Below are positions 52,049 through 61,031 of a DNA stretch of 64,000 nucleotides, one piece after another. Where the stretch lies: contig NZ_BNJG01000001.1 of assembly GCF_016587375.1 (NCBI RefSeq), forward strand, positions 4,284,001 through 4,348,000, read 5' to 3'. Every line of letters begins with the position of its first letter. Within the stretch, counting starts at the first letter, position 1. This stretch comes from Ktedonobacter robiniae. Its GTDB lineage: Bacteria > Chloroflexota > Ktedonobacteria > Ktedonobacterales > Ktedonobacteraceae. The notes beneath the pieces are model-generated. The model saw nothing but the letters and a program-made list of their open reading frames with translations, made no database searches and was not told where the DNA came from. A program made the translations under genes and the position numbers.

Positions 52049-53190
52049 TATAGGAGCGGGGTGAGGAGCAGTTTGGTTAATGGGAGAATAAACTGGCGTT
52101 CATTGTCCCAATAGTTATGGGCTTGTAGGCTGCCCGGTGAGCTAAAGCGCAGATTATCGACCTGGATATCATAAATATCCATAGTGCGGTCATGACCAGT
52201 GTAGGGGTCGATATGGACAAAGAGGTGATCCCCATGCTTAGGAATAGGCGTCTCTCTCCGCCAGGAAAGAGGGGGCGCCAGGGGATCGGCGACAGGATCA
52301 TGATTGTCCCAGAAGTTGAGCCAGTGCGCTATGGGGAAATCGCACTCGATGTCACGGCCCCAGCGGAAAAAAGTGACATATTTGCGGAGGGGGCTACCCG
52401 CTGTGATCAAGCCAGCAATCTTTTCCCTTGCGTACTGCGGCAGGAGGCGAAGCACATCGAAGGCAATGACTGTGCCATTGCTATGAGCGTTGAGAATGAT
52501 GCGCCCAACATCGTCGCGACTGGCCAGGCGTAAGAGGGCGTCAAGAACGAAGCTGCGAATGCGTTCGCGCTGCTCGTTCGTACTGACATAAGCTGCCACA
52601 TCGGTTTGCAATTGTTGCAGAATTGCGAATCGGCCTGTTTGCTCCTTATTGGTTCTGAGTGAAGGATAGGTTCCGAGCAACGAGGCGTGAGGAGGCGCCT
52701 TGGGCGTGGAGAAGAGGGGAGGAACAACTCTTTTGAGAAAGCGTGCGACTCCCAGGGGTGAGATGTAGTTAAAGAGCGAGGAGAGCAGCATCGTGCTCGC
52801 ATTGAGCGTGGGAACCAGGTGTCCTCTATTCTCTTCGATGTCTGAGTAGACAAGCGCGATGTGTACAATAGAACCCTTGCCATTGCTCAAAGGGGCCTGG
52901 GAGGTATCAATCTGGTGCGGGCTATCACGTACCCAGACACCTAAACGTGCTAATCCAGCCTCCCGGCGATGGCTGCCAGCCGGCCAGCAACTCTGGACAT
53001 AGATGGGACCATGAGAACTGGAGGGCGTGTCTGGACGATAAAGGGGGTCTGCGCTGAGCTGGTTTGAGTCAAGGTATCTACGTAAGTTGGCATGTAGTCT
53101 GTCTGCATAGCCTGGTGTTTGGCCTTGCGGGGGGTGTTGAAAGCCAATACCATGCAACGTGACCAGGCAGGTAAGTGTTTGATTCACCAT
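52048..53190 (-). CDS. Alpha/beta hydrolase-fold protein, esterase-like, unknown substrate
   Basis: A 380-residue protein with a lipase-like layout: VTLHGIGFQHPPQG near the N-terminus, a candidate nucleophile AHSNGTVIAFDVLRLL, AGLITAGSPLRKYVTFF, FWDNHDPVADPLAPP with a candidate Asp, and a His in LQAHNYWDN. These fit the serine-histidine-aspartate order of alpha/beta hydrolases and resemble proteins sometimes annotated as lipase/esterase. No signal peptide is seen, so it is probably cytoplasmic. Function unknown. It converges with the APH gene. Confidence 0.72.
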   Translation of the reverse strand: MVNQTLTCLVTLHGIGFQHPPQGQTPGYADRLHANLRRYLDSNQLSADPLYRPDTPSSSHGPIYVQSCWPAGSHRREAGLARLGVWVRDSPHQIDTSQAPLSNGKGSIVHIALVYSDIEENRGHLVPTLNASTMLLSSLFNYISPLGVARFLKRVVPPLFSTPKAPPHASLLGTYPSLRTNKEQTGRFAILQQLQTDVAAYVSTNEQRERIRSFVLDALLRLASRDDVGRIILNAHSNGTVIAFDVLRLLPQYAREKIAGLITAGSPLRKYVTFFRWGRDIECDFPIAHWLNFWDNHDPVADPLAPPLSWRRETPIPKHGDHLFVHIDPYTGHDRTMDIYDIQVDNLRFSSPGSLQAHNYWDNERQFILPLTKLLLTPLL

Positions 53191-53612
53191 AACATATCCT
53201 CCACCAGATCCAACTAACCATCCACCAATGTTATGTGTGTGATATCTGATCGCCTGGCACAGGAAAGCCGTATGACAGCCGTTATGTGTGCCTTACTGTC
53301 TATTGTACCGCGAAAAGGCCTACTTTACCACCATCGAGTGTACGAATGTTGCCAAATAGAGTAGAATAGTGGACTGTTGTGTCCGGTACTGTTGGCGTTA
53401 TAATTATTGCAGGATCCTCAGACGGATCGAAGGAATAGTCTGGTAGCACAACAATCGCTTCCCACATCCATCCTCTATTGGCGGGAAGAGTATAACAAGG
53501 AAAAGCCGAATATGTCAAGTATTTTGTATTAGGTAGACATAAAGAGAAGTTCGAAGAAATACTTCCTCTATGTGTGCCTAAAATTGCTGATATTAGTGCA
53601 AGGACATTCTGC
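53191..53612. other. Intergenic region upstream of deoC
   Basis: About 420 bases. A short, weakly supported frame at 53300-53467 on the minus strand is the only coding candidate. The deoC ribosome-binding site (AAGGA) is at its end. No strong hairpin was seen. Confidence 0.4.
53300..53467 (-). CDS. Short hypothetical ORF, weak
   Basis: A possible 55-residue protein starting at ATG 53467 after AGAGGA (MWEAIVVLPDYSFDPSEDP). The longer open frame to 53614 overlaps the deoC start, so the short form is preferred. No family is recognised. It may be noise or the remnant of a lost gene. Confidence 0.25.
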   Translation of the reverse strand: MWEAIVVLPDYSFDPSEDPAIIITPTVPDTTVHYSTLFGNIRTLDGGKVGLFAVQ

Positions 53613-54617
53613 ATGACTACGACAAAGTCAAAAATACAATCAGAGAAGACTAGTGCACCGGTGCCGCATGAGGTCCTGGAGCGTAATCCAGGTATGCCCC
53701 TGGACCTGGATTGGATTCATCGCGTACATGTTAACCGTAGCGCCGTTGAGCGCCGCGCTGTCACTATTCCCACACGGCGTTCAGTCAAAAAGGAGTGGCA
53801 GGCAGCCTGGCTTCTGCGGGCGATTACTTGTATTGATCTAACCACATTAGCGGGCGATGATACGCCGGGCAATGTCAAGCGGCTCTGCGCCAAGGCCAGG
53901 CAACCTGTACGCCAGGAACTGCTTGACGCGTTGGGTGTGCCACACCTGCAAACGGGGGCGGTATGCGTCTATCACAACCTGGTACCCGTGGCGGTCGAGG
54001 CGCTAGCCGGGACGAATATTCCCGTCGCCGCCGTATCAACGGGCTTTCCCGCAGGTCAGAATCCCTTTGACTTGAAGCTGCGCGAGATCCAGGCTTCTGT
54101 ACAGGCTGGAGCAAAAGAGATCGATATTGTCATTTCGCGCGCCCACGTACTCACGGGAAACTGGCAGGCCCTTTATGACGAGGTCAAGGCCTTCCGCGAG
54201 GCGTGTGGAGATGCGCATATGAAGACCATCCTGGCAACCCATGAGCTAGCAACGCTGCGTAACATCGCGATGGCAAGCCTGGTCTGTATGATGGCAGGGG
54301 CTGATTTTATCAAAACCTCGACCGGGAAAGAGCCGGTGAACGCCATCCTACCAGTGGGCCTGGTCATGACACGCGCCATTCGCGATTATCATGAAGAGAC
54401 AGGCTACAAGGTTGGCTTTAAGCCGGCGGGCGGTATTCGCAGCGCGAAATCCTCGCTGGATTGGCTGATCTTGATGAAAGAGGAACTGGGCAATGAGTGG
54501 TTAAACAATTCACTCTTCCGTATTGGAGCCAGTGGCCTGCTTTCAGATATCGAGAGACAGATTGAACATTTTGTGAGCGGACGCTACGCGGCGGCGCACC
54601 ATAATCCAATGGTTTAG
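53613..54617 (+). CDS. deoC: Deoxyribose-phosphate aldolase
   Basis: A 334-residue aldolase that cleaves 2-deoxyribose 5-phosphate to acetaldehyde and glyceraldehyde 3-phosphate. The class I Schiff-base Lys is in GADFIKTSTGK, and GFKPAGGIRSAKSSLDWLILM carries the second Lys motif. CIDLTTLAGDDTPGNVKRLCAKA and VAAVSTGFPAGQNPFDLKLREIQASVQAGAKEIDIVI are the other family signatures. Long for the family, with an N-terminal extension. AAGGA lies 10 bases before ATG 53613. An aldehyde dehydrogenase follows 19 bases later and would oxidise the acetaldehyde. Confidence 0.93.
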   Translation: MTTTKSKIQSEKTSAPVPHEVLERNPGMPLDLDWIHRVHVNRSAVERRAVTIPTRRSVKKEWQAAWLLRAITCIDLTTLAGDDTPGNVKRLCAKARQPVRQELLDALGVPHLQTGAVCVYHNLVPVAVEALAGTNIPVAAVSTGFPAGQNPFDLKLREIQASVQAGAKEIDIVISRAHVLTGNWQALYDEVKAFREACGDAHMKTILATHELATLRNIAMASLVCMMAGADFIKTSTGKEPVNAILPVGLVMTRAIRDYHEETGYKVGFKPAGGIRSAKSSLDWLILMKEELGNEWLNNSLFRIGASGLLSDIERQIEHFVSGRYAAAHHNPMV

Positions 54618-54636
54618 ATCCGGGGGAGTTGTAGGC

Positions 54637-57051
54637 ATGAATGTAATGGAATTATTTGAGACAATGGAGTACGGTCCCGCGCCAGAGGCTGCCAACACTG
54701 TCCAGACCTGGCTCAAGGAGCATGAGCGCTTCGGGCTGTTTATTGAGAACCAGTGGATCGAGCCAGCAAGTGGGCAATACATGGAGAGCACGAACCCTGC
54801 CAATGGCAAGGCCTTGGTGCAGGTTGCCTCCGCCAGTAGTGCCGACGTGGATGCCGCAGTATCCGCGGCGCGTAAAGCGTTCAAAACATGGAGCAAGACC
54901 CCAGATCATGTACGTGCGCGCTATATGTATGCCCTGGCGCGCCAGATTCAGAAGCATGCGCGCTTCCTATCGGTCCTGGAGTCGCTGGACAACGGGAAAT
55001 CTATCCGCGAGACGCGCGATATTGACATCCCTCTGGTGGCACGCCACTTCTATTATCACGCTGGCTGGGCGCAGTTGATGAAGCGAGAGCTGCCGGGTTA
55101 TGAGCCTGTAGGAGTTGTGGGACAGATCATTCCCTGGAACTTTCCTCTCTTAATGCTGGCCTGGAAGATTGCTCCAGCCATTGCTATGGGCAATACGGTG
55201 GTCTTAAAGCCAGCGCGCTATACTCCTCTGACGGCCCTCAAGTTCGCTGAGATCGTGCAGGAGGCTGGTCTGCCGGCGGGCGTGATTAATATTGTCACTG
55301 GCGAGGCGTCGCAGGTAGGCGATGCACTGGTGAAGCATCCTGACGTCAACAAAATTGCCTTTACGGGTTCAACCGAGGTGGGGCGCAGCATCCGCCGCTC
55401 GACGGCTGGCTCGGGGAAGAAGCTATCGCTTGAACTGGGTGGAAAATCCCCCTTTATCGTCTTTGATGACGCTGACCTGGATAGCGTCGTCGAGGGCGTG
55501 GTAGACGCCATCTGGTTTAACCAGGGCCAGGTCTGTTGCGCGGGATCGCGCCTGCTGGTGCAGGAGAACGTCGCAGAGCGCCTGCTTAATAAGCTACGCG
55601 CACGTATGGAAAGGCTGCGTGTGGGTGATCCGCTGGACAAGGGTATCGATATTGGCGCGATTGTCTCGCCTTCGCAGTTGCAGGAGATCGAGCGCCTGGT
55701 CGCGCAGGGCGAGGCCGAGGGAGCCGAGAAATGGCAGCCCTCCTGGGCTTGTCCAAACGAAGGCTCGTTCTTCCCGCCCACGCTCTTCACCAATGTCTCT
55801 CCAGCTTCCAGCATTGCCCAGGTCGAGATCTTCGGCCCGGTCCTGGTTGCCATGACCTTCCGTACGCCTGCTGAGGCGGCCCAGCTAGCTAATAACACAC
55901 GCTATGGCCTGGCAGCAAGCATCTGGAGCGATAATATCAACCTGGCCCTGGATACCGCGCCAAAAATTCAGGCTGGAAGCGTCTGGATCAACTGCACCAA
56001 CGTCTTCGATGCCTCCAGTGGCTTTGGCGGCTATCGGGAGAGCGGCTATGGTCGTGAGGGTGGTAAAGAGGGCCTGTATGAGTATGTGCATCCCAGTTGG
56101 GAGGCAAGCCAGGTTCCCGAGAAATCTCCGCGCACCAGGCCACAAGGTGTCACCGAAAACGAGGAAGTCGCGAATACATCAGAAGAGGCGGAGTTCGCTC
56201 TTCCCGCCATTGATCGCACGCCCAAGCTGTTTATCGGTGGCAAGCAGGTGCGTCCAGACTCGGGGTATAGCCTGAGCGTCAAGGGCGCTGATGGCAAGCC
56301 GCTTGGGGAAGTTGGTGAGGGAAATCGCAAGGATATTCGTAACGCTGTAGAGGCGGCGCATGCCGCGAGTAAATGGGCGAACGCTACTCCTCACAACCGG
56401 GCGCAAATCCTGTACTATATCGCCGAGAACCTGGCTGTACGCGAAGAAGAGTTCGCGCGGCGCATTATGCAGCAAACGGGTCGGGGGCGAAAAGAGGCGC
56501 TGCAAGAGGTGCATACCACGCTCTCACGCCTGTTTAGCTACGCGGCCTGGACGGATAAGTTTGAAGGAGTGATTCACCGCCCGCCCATGCGTGGCGTGAC
56601 GCTGGCGATGCACGAACCTATCGGGGTTATAGGCGTCGTGGCACCCGACGAATACCCTTTACTGGGCTTCATCTCGCTGGTGGCGCCAGTGATTGCCATG
56701 GGGAATACAGTAGTTGCCATTCCCTCACCAACGGCGCCTCTTAGCGCTACGGACTGCTATCAGATCTTTGAGACATCGGATCTGCCCGCCGGGGTCGTCA
56801 ATATTGTGACAGGCGAGCGCGAGGGATTAGCCAAAGTTCTGGCCGAGCATGAGGATGTCGATGCACTCTGGTACTTTGGTTCTGCCAGAGGTGCAAAGAT
56901 GGTAGAGGAGGGTTCGGCGAGCAACATGAAGCGTACCTGGGTCAACTATGGGCGGCAGCGGGACTGGCTGGACCCCATCCAGGGCGAGGGCGAAGAGTTC
57001 TTGCGAGCCTCAGTCCAGGTGAAGAACATCTGGGTACCCTACGGCGAATAA
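54637..57051 (+). CDS. Double-domain aldehyde dehydrogenase (ALDH16-like)
   Basis: An 804-residue protein with two ALDH domains. The first (about 25-490) is complete: IIPWNFPLLML, GNTVVLKPARYTPLTA, AFTGSTEVGR, LELGGKSPFIVF with Glu266, and FNQGQVCCAGSRLLV with catalytic Cys300. The second (about 530-804) keeps a Rossmann-like core (GVIGVVAPDEYPLLGF) and an ALDH-like fold, but its Cys/Glu motifs are not visible, so it is likely structural. ALDH16 enzymes have this layout. It lies 19 bases after deoC, so it likely oxidises acetaldehyde released by the aldolase. Confidence 0.9.
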   Translation: MNVMELFETMEYGPAPEAANTVQTWLKEHERFGLFIENQWIEPASGQYMESTNPANGKALVQVASASSADVDAAVSAARKAFKTWSKTPDHVRARYMYALARQIQKHARFLSVLESLDNGKSIRETRDIDIPLVARHFYYHAGWAQLMKRELPGYEPVGVVGQIIPWNFPLLMLAWKIAPAIAMGNTVVLKPARYTPLTALKFAEIVQEAGLPAGVINIVTGEASQVGDALVKHPDVNKIAFTGSTEVGRSIRRSTAGSGKKLSLELGGKSPFIVFDDADLDSVVEGVVDAIWFNQGQVCCAGSRLLVQENVAERLLNKLRARMERLRVGDPLDKGIDIGAIVSPSQLQEIERLVAQGEAEGAEKWQPSWACPNEGSFFPPTLFTNVSPASSIAQVEIFGPVLVAMTFRTPAEAAQLANNTRYGLAASIWSDNINLALDTAPKIQAGSVWINCTNVFDASSGFGGYRESGYGREGGKEGLYEYVHPSWEASQVPEKSPRTRPQGVTENEEVANTSEEAEFALPAIDRTPKLFIGGKQVRPDSGYSLSVKGADGKPLGEVGEGNRKDIRNAVEAAHAASKWANATPHNRAQILYYIAENLAVREEEFARRIMQQTGRGRKEALQEVHTTLSRLFSYAAWTDKFEGVIHRPPMRGVTLAMHEPIGVIGVVAPDEYPLLGFISLVAPVIAMGNTVVAIPSPTAPLSATDCYQIFETSDLPAGVVNIVTGEREGLAKVLAEHEDVDALWYFGSARGAKMVEEGSASNMKRTWVNYGRQRDWLDPIQGEGEEFLRASVQVKNIWVPYGE

Positions 57052-57073
57052 AGTCGTTCAATACATACCACTT

Positions 57074-57128
57074 AGATAGTATGGTGCATCATGGCAACCT
57101 GAGGTTGCCATGATGCACCATACTATCT
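57074..57128. terminator. 26-bp perfect hairpin between the ALDH and cache-protein genes
   Basis: Arms 57074-57099 and 57103-57128 with a 3-base loop, between convergent stop codons at 57051 and 57130. Confidence 0.75.
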
Positions 57129-57129
57129 C

Positions 57130-58650
57130 TTACCCCACTACTGCGCGAAGCTGATCGACAACCTCTTCCAGCTGGGCTGCAGCATCGGTTGCCGAGGTGG
57201 CGCCAGAAGCAAGCTGCTCGGTCACCTGGTTAGTAACTTTGAGCGCGGTTGCTAGCTTTTTATTGCTCTCGTTCTGATACTGCGCGGCATTCTCGATATA
57301 CTTGGCCCCATTTTGCACATGCTCGACAGCTTGCAGGAGCTTCTGTCTATCAAGCTGGTTTATATTCTGGCCAAGGTTTTTGCCCACTGCTGCGAGCTGG
57401 GCCGCGGCTGAGTTAATGGCCTCGGTGTAGTACTGAACGGATTGCAGGCCGATCTGTGAAGACTCAACCACCCACATCTGCTCGGTCGAGGCATCACGCT
57501 GACGCGATGCCAGGCTGTTCAGGGCATCGCTGCTATCACGCAGGGCATTGACCGCTTGCAGGATCGGCCGGGTCAGGCTGCGGCCAGCCACAAGACCAAT
57601 GATAGCGACAAGACCGGACATGATGAGGGCCACAAGTAGCGTCACTTCAAGCTGCTGTTGTGCGACTGCATTGACCGTGCTGAGTGGGCTGAGCACATAG
57701 TATTTCCAGGGGACATTGCCAACGTTGGCTTGTACGATCTGATAGCTCTCATTTTGCTCGGCAGGTTGCGTTTGATAAGAAACTGGCGATTTCGTATCTT
57801 TCAGGTGTTGGGCGAGCGTTGCATCTTTTTTCACTGGAATACCGTTAGGACCGTAGCGCTGCTCATCACTGACTTGTTGTTGTACGTCTGACGGTAGGTC
57901 CTGTACAGCTTTAAAGATACGATTTTGCTCGGTATCTGCGATGCGCACGCCATCTTCATTCAGGATAAAGGCGTAGCTATTTTTTCCATTTTGCGTATCA
58001 CCCTTTACAATACCCCAGATATAATCCAGGTCCAGGGTGACGCGAATGAAGCCAATGAGTGTATTGGTTGGTTTGCCTTCTGGAGTGAGAGCCGCGACTG
58101 GCGAGTAAATATCTACTGTAGCTTTTTGCTGATCTGGATTATAGTAAACCGTTGAAATGATGGTTTGATTAGTAAATACCGTGTCCTGGTAGCGTTGTGG
58201 AACGAGGATGTTTCCGTGAAGGGCTGGTTTTTGTGTTGTAGGATAGGCCAGGCGAAGTTTGCCCTGACGATCATACAACTGCCAGGTAGTGTAGTTTGGA
58301 TCGCGATACATACCAGCAGCCAACGCGAAGATGGTGTGCTTGGTTTGATCCGCATAGGTTGGATCGGTGGGTGGTGTGAGGAGATATTGTTGGACGGTGG
58401 GAACCTGGGTGATGGTTTTTGCGTCGAGCACACGCTCCTTGAAATAGGTATCGATCAGTTGGACACGTGTTTGGGCATCGCTCTGCATGGCTTTATTAGC
58501 CTGATCTGATAGAATCGGTTGGGTACGCCATTCGATTACAAATAAGGTGATGACAAGCGGAAGAATCGTGGCGAGCACCAATCCTAGCGAGATACGTAGA
58601 GGCAATGAGATGAGGCGACGTTGCCTATTGTTGTAATTTGATCCAGGCAT
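57130..58650 (-). CDS. Cache-domain membrane sensor without obvious output domain
   Basis: A 506-residue protein. N-terminal TM (LGLVLATILPLVITLFVIEW) is followed by an extracytoplasmic region of about 290 residues resembling a double cache domain (YFKERVLDAKTITQVPTVQQYLL, MYRDPNYTTWQLYDRQGKLRLAYPT, GKNSYAFILNEDGVRIADTE). A second TM (LEVTLLVALIMSGLVAIIGLVAG) leads to RSLTRPILQAVNALRDSS, HAMP-like, and then only about 130 residues of coiled coil with Ala/Gln repeats. There is no methyl-accepting hairpin tip (E-x-E), kinase or cyclase domain. It may scaffold or relay to a partner. Confidence 0.82.
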   Translation of the reverse strand: MPGSNYNNRQRRLISLPLRISLGLVLATILPLVITLFVIEWRTQPILSDQANKAMQSDAQTRVQLIDTYFKERVLDAKTITQVPTVQQYLLTPPTDPTYADQTKHTIFALAAGMYRDPNYTTWQLYDRQGKLRLAYPTTQKPALHGNILVPQRYQDTVFTNQTIISTVYYNPDQQKATVDIYSPVAALTPEGKPTNTLIGFIRVTLDLDYIWGIVKGDTQNGKNSYAFILNEDGVRIADTEQNRIFKAVQDLPSDVQQQVSDEQRYGPNGIPVKKDATLAQHLKDTKSPVSYQTQPAEQNESYQIVQANVGNVPWKYYVLSPLSTVNAVAQQQLEVTLLVALIMSGLVAIIGLVAGRSLTRPILQAVNALRDSSDALNSLASRQRDASTEQMWVVESSQIGLQSVQYYTEAINSAAAQLAAVGKNLGQNINQLDRQKLLQAVEHVQNGAKYIENAAQYQNESNKKLATALKVTNQVTEQLASGATSATDAAAQLEEVVDQLRAVVG

Positions 58651-58733
58651 AGCGCATTCTAATCCTTAAGAATAAAAGTCCCTTACTAATTGGAACTAAT
58701 GCTACGAGAGTGTTGGCTCCAATAGTTAAGAAT

Positions 58734-59356
58734 CTAACGAACGATCCCAATATATTCAAGATCGCGAATGAGTTGTTGTGTTTCGTCTTGTGAACGACCC
58801 ATCAAACGTGCAAGTTCGGCGCTATTTCGATTTCCATCGATGAGAAGGAGAAGACGTCGATGATTGCGCGATAGGCCAGACTGTTCGATGAGCCGAAGAC
58901 TATCGTTCATCTCATGAATGCGTTGAGGCACAAGCTGCCCGCTTGTGGGGGGGCGTACCTGGGTAGCGGCCCGCTACCACCAGTATAAGGCGGTAGTAGG
59001 CCACTACCACTAGCATAAGAAGGCGGTGCTTGATTTGGTGAAAGCTGCCTCAGCGCTGGCAGAGATGGATTGGTAACGGTTGTTTGAGGCCCAGTTGCGC
59101 GATCGGTGTCGAAAGGGACAAACGTAAAAAAACAGGATTTCCAGGTAGCAAATAGGCTGATGGCCTGTTGATCGCGTAGATGGCCTAGACGGGCCTGCGA
59201 GATCTGCCCTCGGAAAAAGGTTATTTCGCCTTCCTCCGAGGCGGGGCCAGACTCTTTTTGTACGGTGAGAAGTCCTGTCTTGCGGCCTAATTGAATGACT
59301 TGAATAACGTTATTTAGGTTGTCGGTATGTGTTCCGCGTCGTGGGGTCATATTCAA
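58734..59356 (-). CDS. DUF4388 (PATAN-like) signalling protein, interrupted by a frameshift
   Basis: The N-terminal part has the DUF4388 layout (NNVIQVIQLGRKTGLLTVQKES, EGEITFFRGQISQARLGHLRDQQAISLFATWKSCFFTF), a Pro-rich linker, then in another frame a winged-helix-like tail (RIHEMNDSLRLIEQSGLSRNHRRLLLLIDGNRNSAELARLMGRS). The two meet at a G7 run (58947-58953). Adding one base lets the frame read APPPTSGQLVPQRIHEM and on to the natural end. DUF4388 proteins often work in gliding or response-regulator pathways. It sits 83 bases before the cache-domain gene and may share a transcript. Confidence 0.75.
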
Positions 59357-59706
59357 ACATCCATTGGTTGATCAGGTTGCACAAGAGATACAAGAGAGCT
59401 TTAATCCTGCAAAAAGAGCAAGAGAGGCTCTAAGTCTTCGTTCTCTTATGTGGGCATACCAAGCATATCACAAAATGTGCACAAATTGAAAACCCCCCCG
59501 CGGGAGTAGCCGAAACTCCTATTCATTCTGCCTGAAGAGTCGCTTTCTCTGGTTACGCATCATGTCTTACCTGATATAAACGAATTCAATTAGCGATTTT
59601 TACACATATCTATTGGCGTTTTTGTGAAGTTATCTATTCTTAGCATCCTGGCTCCAGGGCTATTTATTCTCTTCTGCTTCTTGGCTCGACTCGCTACGCG
59701 AGCCTC
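59357..59706. other. Intergenic region upstream of the DUF4388 gene
   Basis: About 350 bases with no convincing ORF. It should hold the DUF4388 promoter on the minus strand. CCCCCCCGCGGG near 59493 is GC rich, but I see no RNA gene. The rest of the gap to 59990 has the family 2 repeat and the sigma-factor leader. Confidence 0.45.
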
Positions 59707-59778
59707 GGGTAAGGCATGTGTGTGGAAAACGGCAAAGCCGTTTTCCACACACATGCCTTACCCCTGAGCACCGTAGGC
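59707..59778. repeat. Dispersed hairpin repeat, family 2, with 27-bp perfect stem
   Basis: Arms 59707-59733 and 59737-59763 pair perfectly around AAA. The stem carries GGAAAACGGC, shared in part with the copy at 29.7 kb. The flank 59764-59778 is a reverse relative of the GCCTGNGGCGCTC motif. Confidence 0.7.
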
Positions 59779-59990
59779 GCGCAGGACCCCATATTTTCGA
59801 GGATTAAATAGCTCTGTCCTGGCTCGAAGGAACTAGCACTTTGTCAGTGAAACATGCGATAATAAACAAAACCAGTGCTGTGAGTTCGTGCTGCAAGAGT
59901 AGAGCACGAGGCACGACCTTAAAGCCCAGAATTGCTGTCTTAACGTGTTGGGGAAATTGTTTCATAGATTGGAAGTAGGGGGCATTGTTG

Positions 59991-60746
59991 ATGGAGTCTC
60001 TAAACCTCTCCCAATTTTCTCGTCAGGACCCGGAGAAGAGAGGAGTGGGTGACAGCGCCCAACCACCGGAGCAACTAGCAGTTGGAGACCTTGCGCGCTG
60101 TTGCGCTGAGGAAACAACAAAATTTCTTAAACAGAGTACCTCGAATGACCGCTTTTGCCTTGAATTGTTTCGGCGTGCGATTATCAGGCGCGATGAGGCC
60201 GCCTGGCAGCACATATATCAGCAATATGCGCCGCTGGTACTGACATGGGTGACACAGCATCAAAGCGCGGTGCAACTGCTTGGGCAAGAAGGAGGAGCGT
60301 CCCTGGTGAACGCGGCTTTTGCCAAATTCTCTCAGGCACTGACACCAGCCAAAATCGGTAACTTTGATTCTTTGGCGTCTGTATTAAAATATCTAAAAAT
60401 GTGTGTACATAGCGTGGTCGCCGACGAGGTACGCGCGCGCCAGGCTCGACAGTACGAGGAGACGCTTGAGGCGGTGGAGCATGAGCCATCAGGCAGTGAT
60501 CCAGCCGATGATGTCGTTGCTCAGTTGTCAGCGCAGCGTCTCTGGGCGATTATCCAGGAAGAGTTGAACGGTGAGGACGAACGGGTCTTATTGTACCTGG
60601 CATATGTGCAGGGGATGAAGCCGGGCGAAATTTGCGTGCAGTATCGTCACCTCTTTCCCACCGTCGATGATGTGTACCGCATAAAGCGCAATGTACTGGA
60701 GCGCTTACGGCGTAATCGGCGTTTGCGCAATCTCTTCCGGCAATAG
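59991..60746 (+). CDS. Sigma-70-family RNA polymerase sigma factor (ECF-like)
   Basis: A 251-residue sigma factor. The middle (ELFRRAIIRRDEAAWQHIYQQYAPLVLTWV and later YLKMCVHSVVADEVRARQARQ) resembles region 2, and LLYLAYVQGMKPGEICVQYRHLFPTVDDVYRIKRNVLERLRRNRR resembles region 4. It is longer than classical ECF factors and its region 2 is diverged. ATG 59991 has GGGGG 8 bases upstream; TTG 59985 and 59988 are alternatives. A zinc-finger anti-sigma-like protein and a TPR protein follow on the same strand. This suggests a regulatory module. Confidence 0.84.
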   Translation: MESLNLSQFSRQDPEKRGVGDSAQPPEQLAVGDLARCCAEETTKFLKQSTSNDRFCLELFRRAIIRRDEAAWQHIYQQYAPLVLTWVTQHQSAVQLLGQEGGASLVNAAFAKFSQALTPAKIGNFDSLASVLKYLKMCVHSVVADEVRARQARQYEETLEAVEHEPSGSDPADDVVAQLSAQRLWAIIQEELNGEDERVLLYLAYVQGMKPGEICVQYRHLFPTVDDVYRIKRNVLERLRRNRRLRNLFRQ

Positions 60747-60857
60747 CGCCTGGAAAAGTGAATCTGGTGATAGAGGCAAGGGAGCAGGGAAATAAAGAGG
60801 AAACGCGCTAAAAAGGCGGCGTGCTTCGTTTACTTATAAAGAACAAGGGAGAGTTTA

Positions 60858-60983
60858 TGACCGTCGAGCCTATCCTGCTTTGGAAGTGGCGGTCCAAAAT
60901 GTGGCATTTCTTAATCTGCCGAGAAGATCTTATTCCGAAACCCATCCCCATTCGGGGGACAAGCCTTCACTGGCGTGTCTAGC
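60858..60983 (+). other. Short ORF running into the family 1 repeat
   Basis: ATG 60858 after AAGGGAG opens a 41-codon frame that runs into the family 1 repeat and stops at a TAG inside it. The good ribosome-binding site suggests a gene cut by the repeat. The second half reads as repeat sequence. Weak evidence only. Confidence 0.25.
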
Positions 60984-61031
60984 GCTTTCCCCATTTGGGG
61001 ACAAGCGCGCTCAGGGTTTTCGGAGAAGAAG
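60926..61031. repeat. Dispersed palindromic repeat, family 1, full-length copy (106 bp)
   Basis: Same ends and inner CCCCATTCGGGG / CCCCATTTGGGG hairpins as the copy at 45898-46003. It lies between the sigma factor and anti-sigma genes. In one frame the repeat is open and extends a short ORF. Confidence 0.75.
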
